DNA of 64,000 nucleotides from an uncultured Ruminiclostridium sp. (GCA_947630175.1 CANRGJ010000007.1:90090-154089); one strand, 5' to 3'. Counted from the stretch's first letter, positions 28,955-38,313 are shown. Translations and numbers: made by a program. Notes: generated from the letters alone by a model not told the origin.

Positions 28955-29532
28955 TGGCAAACGACACAGATCATAATAATTTTGATATTGGAACATGGTT
29001 TGAATTATATCGCAGAGTGGAATATTTTCAAGCTTCTGATGCGCAATCATTTATTGCCGACTATATGGAAGAAGGGTATAGAAAAGAGTATTTGTTGTAT
29101 CTTATGAACTTTATTATGCGAAAAAAAGGGATTTCATCAGCATCGATTGAAATTGTTAATAGTCATATTGCAGAGTCAAACAGAATTGCCCGTTTGCATG
29201 GGATAAATACAGCGAAAGAGCATGATGCGTACGTCAGCGAAAGAAACGGAAAGTGTACTATTGTGCCGCTTTCAGATATTAAACGTGACAATGAGGGAGA
29301 ACCAGAAGAACTTGAAACGTTTACGGGAATTGTTATTGAAGTTGAGCAAACACATGGTAAAATTCTGCTGAATGGGCTGAATATGGAAGTAACATTTGTT
29401 CCTAAGCCGCAGTCTGTTGGAGAAGATCCATTGAGGGTATTTTCAAGGGATGATATTAATTGCAAAGTTAGATTAAACATTATGTTTTCATATTCTGGTC
29501 TTCGTGGATGGAATGTTGTCAAAATTTATTAA
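28954..29532 (+). CDS. Small companion protein with OB-fold-like C-terminus
   Basis: 192 residues starting at ATG 28954, which overlaps the stop of the NTPase gene (TAATG), so translation is coupled. The first ~110 residues are helical (WFELYRRVEYFQASDAQSFI). The last ~75 have alternating beta strands, FTGIVIEVEQTHGKILLNG, EVTFVPKP and GLRGWNVVKIY, resembling a cold-shock/S1-like OB fold that binds nucleic acid. No known family was recognised. It ends the island's operon. Confidence 0.7.
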   Translation: MANDTDHNNFDIGTWFELYRRVEYFQASDAQSFIADYMEEGYRKEYLLYLMNFIMRKKGISSASIEIVNSHIAESNRIARLHGINTAKEHDAYVSERNGKCTIVPLSDIKRDNEGEPEELETFTGIVIEVEQTHGKILLNGLNMEVTFVPKPQSVGEDPLRVFSRDDINCKVRLNIMFSYSGLRGWNVVKIY

Positions 29533-30203
29533 ACTATAGGTAGTTATTATTAGAGTTGGAAATATAGAAATTATTATTTATTTTACAGCATTTTTTTGAA
29601 TGTCCCTAAAGGAAGTCCATTTGCTAGCGCAAAAACTGAATAATTGTACGCTTTCAAAGAGAACGGAGCCTATTTTTTTACATTCATCACCCAATATCTT
29701 TCTGTAACAATATACCACAACAGCAGCAAGACTTGCTTTGAATACAATATGTACAGTTTGCCTTTTATTTATAATGACAAAATTTACTATTTTGTTTTAG
29801 ATATAATATAGATAATTGGAATGACTGCTGTTCTCATATCACTGACGTTTACACGGTGAACTTTATTTGTTCGCTGCAAAGCACAGCTTCTCTCCTTATG
29901 GAAGATATGAAAGTGAGCAGACAGCTAAGCTTCATTTATGCAAATATAATTTATCCGACAACAGTCTTACTGACATATTGCTACTGTGAACTGATTGTTT
30001 ATACGAAAACAATTTTATCGGCATGTTTGACGACAGCATTTATTTGTGTTACAGCTATTCGTAGGTGTCTATAACTATCAGAATGTACATACCGAAAAGC
30101 ATATTTTAAATACAGAGCATACAAATATCATTTGAAAAACAAAGAGATTGCTCAATGCAACATTGACAATTACGGAAGATGAACTGACAGGAGAAGCAAC
30201 AGA
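29533..30203. other. AT-rich gene-poor stretch at the right end of the island
   Basis: About 670 bases without a supported gene. A 72-codon open frame (29856-30074) has no ribosome site and a composition expected by chance. The last ~70 bases keep a short in-frame tail ending ...TITEDELTGEATE whose TGA overlaps the start of the ABC ATPase gene (ATGA), which looks like the surviving 3' end of a deleted upstream gene. No terminal repeats or integrase were found. Confidence 0.5.
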
Positions 30204-30932
30204 ATGAACTCCCTCCGACTCAAAAATGTAAGCAAACACTATGGCGCAAAGCAAGCACTGAATGGTCTGAACGTCACTTTTACCGACGGAATATGCGGGC
30301 TTCTGGGACCCAACGGTGCGGGAAAATCCACCCTGATGAACATAATAACCCAAAACATAACCTGTGACAAGGGCGGGGAAGTTATGTGGAACTGTGTTCC
30401 TATTGCCAAGGCAGGCGCTGATTACCGCGCTGTTATCGGCTTTATGCCCCAACAGCAGGAGCTGTACCCCACCTTTACCGCCCGCCGCTTTATCGGCTAC
30501 ATAGCCGCTTTAAAGGGGATTGAGCCGAAAAAGATAAGTGAGGAAACAAACCGTGTTTTATCCCTTGTGGAGCTTTCAGATGACGCCGACAAGCGTTTAG
30601 GCGGCTTTTCGGGCGGAATGAAACAGCGTGTGCTGATAGCTCAGACTCTTCTTGGCGACCCGAAGCTGATAATTCTTGACGAGCCTACGGCGGGGCTTGA
30701 CCCCAAACAGCGTGTTATCACCAGAAATTTAATTCACGATCTCTCAAAAGACCGCATTGTGATAATTTCCACCCATATAGTCAGCGACATAGAAACTATC
30801 GCCGACCGCATCCTGCTGATAAAGGAGGGCGTAATAATCGACGACGGAACAGTAGATGAGCTTACACAAAAGGTAAAAGAGGGCGAACCTTGTCTTGAAA
30901 ACCTGTATATGCAGTATTACGGTGAAAGCTGA
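30204..30932 (+). CDS. ABC transporter ATP-binding protein
   Basis: 242 residues. Walker A is GPNGAGKST, the Q loop is in FMPQQQELYP, the signature is FSGGMKQR, Walker B is LIILDEPTAGLD and the H-loop histidine is in ISTHIVSDIE. This is the short ATPase type that pairs with ABC-2-like permeases (CcmA/bacitracin-like exporters), often for antimicrobial-peptide export or resistance. It overlaps the next permease gene by one base (TGATG). The substrate is unknown. Confidence 0.93.
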   Translation: MNSLRLKNVSKHYGAKQALNGLNVTFTDGICGLLGPNGAGKSTLMNIITQNITCDKGGEVMWNCVPIAKAGADYRAVIGFMPQQQELYPTFTARRFIGYIAALKGIEPKKISEETNRVLSLVELSDDADKRLGGFSGGMKQRVLIAQTLLGDPKLIILDEPTAGLDPKQRVITRNLIHDLSKDRIVIISTHIVSDIETIADRILLIKEGVIIDDGTVDELTQKVKEGEPCLENLYMQYYGES

Positions 30933-33085
30933 TGAAAATATATAAAAACGAGCTTTACAAGCTGCTCTCAACTCCCACATTCCTGCTGATAGCTATGGGA
31001 GTTTTTCTTGTAAACATATACTTTTCCTTTACAAATCAGCCCGTCACTGTCAGCGACGAATATTATCGGGAATATTATTCGTCTTTAAAGGGCTTGACAG
31101 CGGATGAATGTGTTGAAAAAACGCGGGCTCTTGTTGACAGCTATTCCTATGATAATTTTGACTACAACGATTTTCAGAAGCGCATTTTCCACAGCGCTCA
31201 GCTTGAGCAGGCAAAAGCCGTTGCAGGCTATCAGGAATATCTTCAAAACATAGACGACGCCGCTGAAAATATGTCCTCGATCTCCATTTTTTCAGGGGAC
31301 AAAAACGGTTTTACTTACCGCAATATACAGATGACCCCCGCCGCCTATGGCCCCGTGAGAAGCGTTCAACCTGTTTTCTCCCCCTCGGCGGGCGTATTGT
31401 CAGCGGTAGAAAATACCGCCGCCGACATTCTCCTGATCTTCACCGCTTTAGCGGCGGTGACAGTGCTTATCGGAAGAGAGCGTGAAAGCGGCATAACCGC
31501 CCTGCTGAAGCCCCTTAAGCACTACAAGACCCGCCTCGCCCTTTCCAAGGCAGCCGTTCTTTTTTCAATATGCCTTGCGGGTGGGATCATCATCTACGGC
31601 TCGGCGCTTTTGATAGGGGCTTTCCGTTTCAGCTTAGGCGACCTGTCCCGCCCCGTTCAGTCCTTAGAGGGCTTTATCGGCTGCAATCTGCCCATAACCG
31701 TTTTACAGCTTATCGTTTTTACGTTTCTGATAAAAATAGTCACGGCATTTACTGCTGCCCTGATTTTTCAAGCTCTTACCACCATGTTGTCAAGCCTGTT
31801 CTCCTATGGAATTTTTATTGGAGCCGCCGCCGTTGAGATAGCTGCATATGCTTTTATCAGTCCCGTTTCCGCCTTTTCATTTTTCGGCTATATCAATTTT
31901 GCCGCATTTATGAACAGCGGCGGGCTTTTTAAGACCTACCAAAATATCAATATTTTCAACATTCCTGTAAATCTGATAACCTCCACAATTATCTCTCTTG
32001 CAATTGTTATAATCATCTCCGCCTTTCTTTTCATCAGATTTTTCGGCAGTATGGACATTTCTCCTGCGAAAAAGCTCAGGATACCTCTGCCGAAGATATT
32101 CACAAAAGAATTTAAACGCCCCTTTTCCTATTCTCTGTACAAAACCTTTTTCACCCACAAGTCAGCTGTAATTATCCTCGCCGTCCTTGCAATTCAGCTT
32201 TACTCCTGCTTTGCCTCTTCGAGAGCATACAATATTGACGACAACTATTACCGCAGATACTGCGACGAAATGGCGGGACTTTCTCCCACTCAGGCTGAGG
32301 AATATATCGAGCAGACCGAAGCCTATTTTGAACAGCTTATGACAAGCGGCAGCTTTAACGACGACCTTAACGGGATCACAGGCTTCTATCAGGCGAAGGA
32401 GCAGTACGAATACATCTCCTCCCTTGACAGCGAAAACAAAGCTATGTTCTATGAAACAGGCTGGAACCTGCTTTTTGGCGGAAGCGGCTGGGATAAGGAC
32501 ATCAGTCCCGCACTTATTGCGCTGCTTGCGCTTTGTATAGCCGTTTCTCCGCTACTTGCCTATGACAACCGCATAAAAATCGGATATATCCTTTTCGCCG
32601 CAAAAAGCGGGTACAAAAGCTATATCACACGCTGTATCCTTTCCGCCTTTATTTCCGCAATTCTCATCTCCGCCGCCGTTTATATTCCACATATACTGAA
32701 TATCTGCCGCCTTTACGGCACTGACGGAATAACATACTCGATACGCTGTCTGCCACAATGGAACGGCTTTCTGGATATTCCCATAATCGTGTGGCTTATT
32801 GTCCTGCCGATTTTGAGAACGATAATTATGCTGCTGCTCGTTCTCGTTATACTTGGCATTTCCTCACTGTGCAAAAGTACCTACGCCGCTCAGCTAATCA
32901 CTCTCGCCATATTCGCTCTCCCCACCGCCATCTATCTTATCGGCGCAGAGCTTGTCCTGCCCATCGTTCCTCCTCTCAGCTTGAACAGGGAGATAACGGA
33001 GGGACAGTGGATATATCCCATACTTCTGATAATAGCAGCGGTATCCAGTACAGCCGCTTTATACAACAAAGGAGGAAAACCATAA
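30932..33085 (+). CDS. ABC-2-type permease with internally duplicated halves
   Basis: 717 residues. Each half begins with a KNELYKLL- or FSYSLYKTFF-type segment, one membrane helix, and a large extracellular loop of similar pattern (YYREYYSSLKGLTADECVEK in the first; YYRRYCDEMAGLSPTQAEEY in the second). Each half ends in about five further membrane helices. It thus appears to be two permease subunits fused head to tail and would supply the whole membrane channel for the ATPase encoded just upstream. Confidence 0.85.
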   Translation: MKIYKNELYKLLSTPTFLLIAMGVFLVNIYFSFTNQPVTVSDEYYREYYSSLKGLTADECVEKTRALVDSYSYDNFDYNDFQKRIFHSAQLEQAKAVAGYQEYLQNIDDAAENMSSISIFSGDKNGFTYRNIQMTPAAYGPVRSVQPVFSPSAGVLSAVENTAADILLIFTALAAVTVLIGRERESGITALLKPLKHYKTRLALSKAAVLFSICLAGGIIIYGSALLIGAFRFSLGDLSRPVQSLEGFIGCNLPITVLQLIVFTFLIKIVTAFTAALIFQALTTMLSSLFSYGIFIGAAAVEIAAYAFISPVSAFSFFGYINFAAFMNSGGLFKTYQNINIFNIPVNLITSTIISLAIVIIISAFLFIRFFGSMDISPAKKLRIPLPKIFTKEFKRPFSYSLYKTFFTHKSAVIILAVLAIQLYSCFASSRAYNIDDNYYRRYCDEMAGLSPTQAEEYIEQTEAYFEQLMTSGSFNDDLNGITGFYQAKEQYEYISSLDSENKAMFYETGWNLLFGGSGWDKDISPALIALLALCIAVSPLLAYDNRIKIGYILFAAKSGYKSYITRCILSAFISAILISAAVYIPHILNICRLYGTDGITYSIRCLPQWNGFLDIPIIVWLIVLPILRTIIMLLLVLVILGISSLCKSTYAAQLITLAIFALPTAIYLIGAELVLPIVPPLSLNREITEGQWIYPILLIIAAVSSTAALYNKGGKP

Positions 33086-33132
33086 TGCGGCTTGACAATG
33101 CACAAATCCCGCTATATAATTATAATAAATAA
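33085..33132 (+). other. 15-codon open frame overlying a perfect promoter
   Basis: ATG 33085 overlaps the permease stop (TAATG) and has AAAGGAGG upstream, but the 15-residue frame (MRLDNAQIPLYNYNK) is formed by the promoter itself. The start context GGAAAACCATAATGCGGCT closely resembles that of the next gene (GGAAAACCACAATGCAGCT), which suggests a small duplication. Probably not a functional peptide. Confidence 0.45.
33092..33120 (+). promoter_or_regulatory. Consensus sigma-A promoter of the second ABC cassette
   Basis: TTGACA (33092-33097), exactly 17 bases, TATAAT (33115-33120): all twelve consensus bases match. It drives the ATPase gene starting at 33159. Confidence 0.9.
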
Positions 33133-33158
33133 TCGGTAAAACAAAAAGGAAAACCACA

Positions 33159-34010
33159 ATGCAGCTGCAAATCAAAAACCTTACAAAATCCTACAAAACA
33201 AAAAAAGCCCTGGACGATTTCTCCCTTGATTTGCACGAGGGAGTTTATGGTATTCTCGGACCAAACGGAGCAGGAAAGTCTACCCTAATAAATTCCATAA
33301 CAGGCATTATCAAGCCGGACAGCGGCACTATCTTATTTTCCGACGGCGACAGTAACGACTACCTTTCACACCTTGGATTTCTGCCGCAAAATCAGGATTT
33401 CTATTCAAACTTTACTGCAAAAGAGTTTATTCTCTATATGATGGCATTGAAAAACATAAAGCGCGACCGTTCGAAAGAGTACGCCGATGATATGCTGACA
33501 AAGGTCAATCTGTATGAACATCGTAATAAAAAAATCGGCGCTTTTTCAGGAGGAATGAAACAAAGACTTGGTATAGCGCAGGCGATAATCGGCGAGCCGA
33601 AGATACTAATCTTTGATGAACCCACGGCAGGACTTGACCCTAAGGAAAGGATACGCTTCAGAAATGTCATCTCCTCCCTCGCCAATGACAAAATAGTTAT
33701 TTTAGCAACCCATATCGTCACCGATATAGCATTTATCGCAAAGACAGTGGTGTTGATGGACAACGGAAAAATGATACGAACAGGCTCTCAGGGCGAGCTT
33801 TGCGAAAGCATATCGGACAAGGTATGGGAGTTGACTGCCGAATACGAAAACGTAATGGAGCTTATGCAAAGCAGCAGGGTGAGCAATGTGCTGAGCGTAG
33901 GAGACAAATACTGCGTTCGTATTATTTCCGACTCAAGACCCGCCGAAAATGCGGTGAATGTTCAGCCGAATTTAGAGGACGTGTGCATTTTTTATTTTGG
34001 AGAAATGTGA
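33159..34010 (+). CDS. ABC transporter ATP-binding protein (second cassette)
   Basis: 283 residues. Walker A GPNGAGKST, Q loop FLPQNQDFYS, signature FSGGMKQR, Walker B LIFDEPTAGLD and H-loop ATHIVTD are intact. A C-terminal extension of ~70 residues after the ATPase core (LTAEYENVMELMQSSRV onward) is typical of ABC-2 exporters. It is related to the ATPase of the first cassette. Likely partners are the permeases at 35104-38285. Confidence 0.93.
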   Translation: MQLQIKNLTKSYKTKKALDDFSLDLHEGVYGILGPNGAGKSTLINSITGIIKPDSGTILFSDGDSNDYLSHLGFLPQNQDFYSNFTAKEFILYMMALKNIKRDRSKEYADDMLTKVNLYEHRNKKIGAFSGGMKQRLGIAQAIIGEPKILIFDEPTAGLDPKERIRFRNVISSLANDKIVILATHIVTDIAFIAKTVVLMDNGKMIRTGSQGELCESISDKVWELTAEYENVMELMQSSRVSNVLSVGDKYCVRIISDSRPAENAVNVQPNLEDVCIFYFGEM

Positions 34011-34044
34011 ATTATAAGATCCCGACTTTAAGGAGTTATATTTT

Positions 34045-35103
34045 ATGAAAACAATATTTAAAATAACCGCATTTGTGTTATCTGCAATTTTGCTCTGCTC
34101 CTGCTCAAAAAATATACAGCCCGACGGGACAGGTACGACTGCCTCCAATCCTTTCAGCACCTCACAAACTACCGCAGCACCTGACAACTCTAATTATTCA
34201 TACGACAATGCCGGAATGGGATTTTCATACGACAACTGGTCTTATTCTGTTGAAAATGAAGGATACACCGGAGGAGATATAACTATATCCTTTGAACATA
34301 CGGCGGAAGCTGACGGTATAGCATATGCCGAAGCCGGTATTATGGTATATCTGGGAGGAGTGCCTCAGCTTATTTCTTTTAATGGCAGAGAAAAGACAGA
34401 AATGCCGATCTCCCGTCTGGAAAACGAAAAAAGCGAAAATGTCACAATAACCTTTACTCCGAGAATAACCGAAGATATGAAGGATGAAGAAACTTTACAG
34501 CTTTATATGTTTCAGATTCTCAAACCCTTAAATGCTCCTGATCCCAAAAGCGATGCTGTCGGCTTGAGCCGTTCGGGAAGTTTGATGTCTAAACGTACAG
34601 TTTCAATAAAATCTCCTGTTGAAGAAATAATTGACGATGAAAAAGTCCTTGATGAGTATGAGGAGGTCCTCATAACAAATGAAGAAATACAAAAATATAA
34701 AATAACAGGCGACGTTGACCGCTTTACCCGTTTTAATATGTATCCTGTGGATGGAGAAACCGAGCTTGTATATTGCCTTCCCGAAGGCGAAAGCAGTCTT
34801 GAGCTGGATATGGTGATTTTCGGAAAAGACAACTATAAATACCGCATATATTTCTATCAAAACAATAAAAGAGTAAAAATCAACGGCGGTTATGACTGCC
34901 TTGACATTGATCTGAAAAGCGGCAATCTGGATAGGTGCAGAGTTAAGTTTGACAATTTAAGCAACCGTGATATATTGTTTGCGGTCGCAGTACCTCTCAA
35001 TGCCCCTGAGGATTCGTGGTTGGTAAACAAATCAGGCGACTGCCTTATACTTTCACAAACGGATCATGCTTATCAGAACTATCTCAGCAATAAGGGAAAT
35101 TAA
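34045..35103 (+). CDS. Lipoprotein of the second ABC cassette
   Basis: 352 residues with a lipoprotein signal (MKTIFKITAFVLSAILLCSC). An S/T/P-rich spacer is followed by beta-rich sequence (DITISFEH, MVYLGGVPQL, NVTITFTPR). No catalytic motif or known family was recognised. AAGGAG precedes the ATG. The stop codon is immediately followed by the next start (TAAATG), so it is co-translated with the permease and probably works on the outer face with the transporter. Confidence 0.78.
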   Translation: MKTIFKITAFVLSAILLCSCSKNIQPDGTGTTASNPFSTSQTTAAPDNSNYSYDNAGMGFSYDNWSYSVENEGYTGGDITISFEHTAEADGIAYAEAGIMVYLGGVPQLISFNGREKTEMPISRLENEKSENVTITFTPRITEDMKDEETLQLYMFQILKPLNAPDPKSDAVGLSRSGSLMSKRTVSIKSPVEEIIDDEKVLDEYEEVLITNEEIQKYKITGDVDRFTRFNMYPVDGETELVYCLPEGESSLELDMVIFGKDNYKYRIYFYQNNKRVKINGGYDCLDIDLKSGNLDRCRVKFDNLSNRDILFAVAVPLNAPEDSWLVNKSGDCLILSQTDHAYQNYLSNKGN

Positions 35104-36261
35104 ATGAAAATATTATTTTTTGAGTTGAAAAAATATCTTCTTAAGCCCTCTGTCATAGTTTGTCTTATTCTTTTCTCCGTTGTGAATTTTGTAAAGGTCT
35201 TTGAGATGTATTTCTATTTTGGCGGCGGAAGATTTGAAATAATGGGCGGGGACAAGCAATTTTATGCCGCAGAGGATATTCTGTATGAAAAGTACGGCGG
35301 GGAAATAACCGATGAAAAAATAACAGAGCTTAAGCAAGAGCTTGAGGATGCAAACAAAAAGCTTGAGGAGTACGGCGTTATATCAGAGCCGATGGAAGAC
35401 ACATACAGCGGTTATCCGTCGGGCGATGTAAGCATTATCCAGTCCGTAATAAGCGGCTACGAATACGCCATACTTTACATAAACAGCGCAAACAGCATAT
35501 TCGCCGACGCACAGGAAAATATTGCTTTTTACAATGGAAAAAACGACTATGAGGTGAGGATGAATGAATATATCAGCCGGTCTTTCAGCGGCAGAACGGT
35601 GAATTATTATGTCCGTCCTGACGGCTGGACTGAGCTGTTTGATTATAAATTCTCAACAATACTCACAATGCTTCTGATAGGGCTTATCCTGGCGCCCATA
35701 TTCGCAGGGGAAAAGGAGGGCGGCTTTGACCGACTGATAAAGTCGGCAGGGAAAAGCTCAGCCGTCGTTCGTTCAAAGTTAATTGCGGCGCTGATAACAG
35801 TTTTTGGTGTCACGCTTTTTTTCTTTTTGACAGATATAGCTTATGTCAGTGCAATACACGGTCTGTACTGCTTTGATGCACCGATTTACAGCATAGCGGC
35901 TTACGCCGACTGCCCTCTTGACATAACGCTGTTTGAAGGCGTTATGCTTGCGTTTTCAGGCAGACTTGCCGCAATGCTTTTCTTCGGCGCAGTTACAGTT
36001 CTTGTTTCGTCTGTTTGCCGCAATTCAGGAATATCGCTTGCCATTACGATTTTACTTGGCGGCGCAATGATATTTTTTTCCGAAATACTTCCTGATGTTT
36101 TTGACCCACTGAGCCTCATATATATGCAGGATCATTTCAGCGGATTTAATGCAGTGAATGTGCTGGGTTTTCCTGTTCTGACTGTATTTTTTACAATGAC
36201 GCTTATATTGGCGCTGACAGCTGTCGTCTCAACAATTGCCGCTAACAGAGGACTTAAATAA
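35104..36261 (+). CDS. ABC-2-type permease
   Basis: 385 residues: one N-terminal membrane helix after LKKYLLKPS, an extracellular ~150-residue domain (KYGGEITDEKITELKQELED), then about six helices with the ABC-2 mark FAGEKEGGFDRLIKSAGK after the second. Its layout matches one half of the duplicated permease at 30932. It overlaps the next gene by one base (TAATG). Confidence 0.85.
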   Translation: MKILFFELKKYLLKPSVIVCLILFSVVNFVKVFEMYFYFGGGRFEIMGGDKQFYAAEDILYEKYGGEITDEKITELKQELEDANKKLEEYGVISEPMEDTYSGYPSGDVSIIQSVISGYEYAILYINSANSIFADAQENIAFYNGKNDYEVRMNEYISRSFSGRTVNYYVRPDGWTELFDYKFSTILTMLLIGLILAPIFAGEKEGGFDRLIKSAGKSSAVVRSKLIAALITVFGVTLFFFLTDIAYVSAIHGLYCFDAPIYSIAAYADCPLDITLFEGVMLAFSGRLAAMLFFGAVTVLVSSVCRNSGISLAITILLGGAMIFFSEILPDVFDPLSLIYMQDHFSGFNAVNVLGFPVLTVFFTMTLILALTAVVSTIAANRGLK

Positions 36262-38285
36262 TGCTTAAGCTTGAACTTAAAAAAATTTTTATAAAACAAT
36301 TTTCCCTTATTCTGATACTGCTTGTTGCTGCGGTCAAGCTGTTTACATCCTTTGATTTGTTCAAGCCTGATTACAGCGGTCTTTCCCGTCAGCAGCAGGC
36401 AGCGTATCTTGAGTATATAGACGAGCTTGGCGGTCAGCTTACCGATGAAAAGGAAGCTAAAATAAGGGAGCTTTATTCACAGCTTTTGCAGGCGCAGTCA
36501 ATGCAGGAGGAATTTCAAAGAAAGCTGAACGCAGGCGAATACTCTTCCGTAAATGATTATTTTGCCGACATAGCAGCCGTACCTGCTGTTATCAGCGACA
36601 AAGACGCCATTACAAAGCTGTTCCACAATTATGAAGTCGTAAACGAGGACAGGGAACACCGCATTATCATCGCCTCAGACGCTCCCGTTCTGACGGTGGA
36701 TATTGAATATCTGCTGATGTTTCTGCTGTGCTATATGTCTGCCGCCGCATATCATTATGAGCGAAAGACAAACAATTTGCAAAAAACTACCCCCCAAAAT
36801 ATAAATGCTAACGTAGGAAAGATATTTTCACTTTTCCTTGCTGTTTTGCTTGCCTGGGGACTTTTTGCCGTGATAGAATTTTTTGCTCTCGTTTCTGAAA
36901 CAGGCATAAACAGCCTGTCCGCTTCAATAGTAAGCCTTGAGAGTTTCAGTTACAGCAATTATCCGAATATGAGCATTTTTTCAGTATTTATATCTATACA
37001 CCTGATAAAGCTCATAGGTTATCTCCTCGTTTCATCGCTTGCGGCATTTTTAGCAAGAACAACAAAAAACTTTCCGTTATCGGTTTTTGTTCCTGCCGCA
37101 ATAAACGTTGTTTGGATCTATCTCTTCGGTTCAAGCACGATCTCATTTTATAACCCGTTTTCATTGATGAGAGGAGCGCCGTATTTTATAGGCGGAGATC
37201 ATATAAATCAGGTGTATGATACGATACCTCAAAGCGTTCTTATCACCTTGATCTGCATTTCTCTCGCCGTGATAACGGCAATCGTTATATTTCTCACAGT
37301 GTCAGGCAGAAACAAGATAAAAAAATTCATAAAATCTGCCGCAGTCATATTATCAGTTCTTGCTCTTTGCGGCTGTTCGCAGAATACAGCAGAAATTACC
37401 GCAAATCCTGCATCTTCGGTCGTATATTCAAACGGAAAATATTTTATCTGCAATGATGAATATACTGAAGACCCGGACGGCAGAATTATCATAACAGGAA
37501 CGAATATTTCTGCGTGTGATGAAAATTTAGAGATTATAGAAGAAAAGCTAAACAGAAATGTTTTTGAAAGTAAAACTGTTATAAGTCAGCTGGCTGTTGA
37601 CGGAGACTATCTCTATTATTCCGACCAAAGCCGTATCTGCCGCATAGATCTGACAGATTACAGTGAGAAAACGATGATAGAATTTGATTCCTCCGAAATG
37701 TCGTCGGGCACTACAAGGTACCTTGATCTGATAAGAGATTACCCTGCGGAATACACTGAAAGGGGAGATTATGAGATCGACAGCTTTATAGTAAACGGTA
37801 ATAAAATAATACTCCTTATGCGCAGTGAAAAGGTATACAGTCTTGACATAAATACCGGAATAACAAGCTATCTCTTTGAGGACGTTGAGATAGAAAATAT
37901 CTGCACAGCAAACGGAAGACTGTTTTTTACCGACCGAATGGGCAGACTTACGCTTTTTGACGGAGAAAAGAAAACCGTATCCGACAGGATATTTCCCTGT
38001 ATCTGCGCTGACGGCGGCTTCATTTATGCCTGCAATTCCGACGGAGTTTTCAGGTACGACCCTGTTTCTTTTGAAGAAACCACCGTAAGCGATACAGGCG
38101 GCAGCTTTCTGATTGTCAGAAACGGAAGGATATACCTTTCAAGCGATATTGCAAATTATATAATAGATGAAAGCGGCGAAAGAGAAGCGACCTTGCCTGA
38201 AGGATATTATTTTGAATCTCTGTCAAATGACGGCAGACGGATCGTTCGCCACGATATGAAATATATGATTTTAGATGAAAATTGA
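36261..38285 (+). CDS. ABC permease fused in frame to a lipoprotein-like beta-propeller domain
   Basis: 674 residues. Residues 1-~350 form a permease like its neighbour (N-terminal helix, extracellular YIDELGGQLTDEKEAKIREL domain, then about six helices). From about residue 353 the sequence reads IKKFIKSAAVILSVLALCGC, exactly a lipoprotein signal and lipobox except that the first codon is ATA (37317) instead of ATG. A ~300-residue propeller-like body follows with repeats such as GDYLYYSDQSRICRIDL, NGRLFFTD and NGRIYLSSD. It looks like two genes fused after loss of the stop and start between them; the former signal now acts as a further membrane helix. Confidence 0.82.
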   Translation: MLKLELKKIFIKQFSLILILLVAAVKLFTSFDLFKPDYSGLSRQQQAAYLEYIDELGGQLTDEKEAKIRELYSQLLQAQSMQEEFQRKLNAGEYSSVNDYFADIAAVPAVISDKDAITKLFHNYEVVNEDREHRIIIASDAPVLTVDIEYLLMFLLCYMSAAAYHYERKTNNLQKTTPQNINANVGKIFSLFLAVLLAWGLFAVIEFFALVSETGINSLSASIVSLESFSYSNYPNMSIFSVFISIHLIKLIGYLLVSSLAAFLARTTKNFPLSVFVPAAINVVWIYLFGSSTISFYNPFSLMRGAPYFIGGDHINQVYDTIPQSVLITLICISLAVITAIVIFLTVSGRNKIKKFIKSAAVILSVLALCGCSQNTAEITANPASSVVYSNGKYFICNDEYTEDPDGRIIITGTNISACDENLEIIEEKLNRNVFESKTVISQLAVDGDYLYYSDQSRICRIDLTDYSEKTMIEFDSSEMSSGTTRYLDLIRDYPAEYTERGDYEIDSFIVNGNKIILLMRSEKVYSLDINTGITSYLFEDVEIENICTANGRLFFTDRMGRLTLFDGEKKTVSDRIFPCICADGGFIYACNSDGVFRYDPVSFEETTVSDTGGSFLIVRNGRIYLSSDIANYIIDESGEREATLPEGYYFESLSNDGRRIVRHDMKYMILDEN

Positions 38286-38313
38286 CCTGACCATTAGTTT
38301 TTATTCAAATGTC

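Noticed and set aside
29856..30074. 72-codon frame before the first ABC cassette
   Set aside because: No ribosome site, no motif and composition expected by chance.
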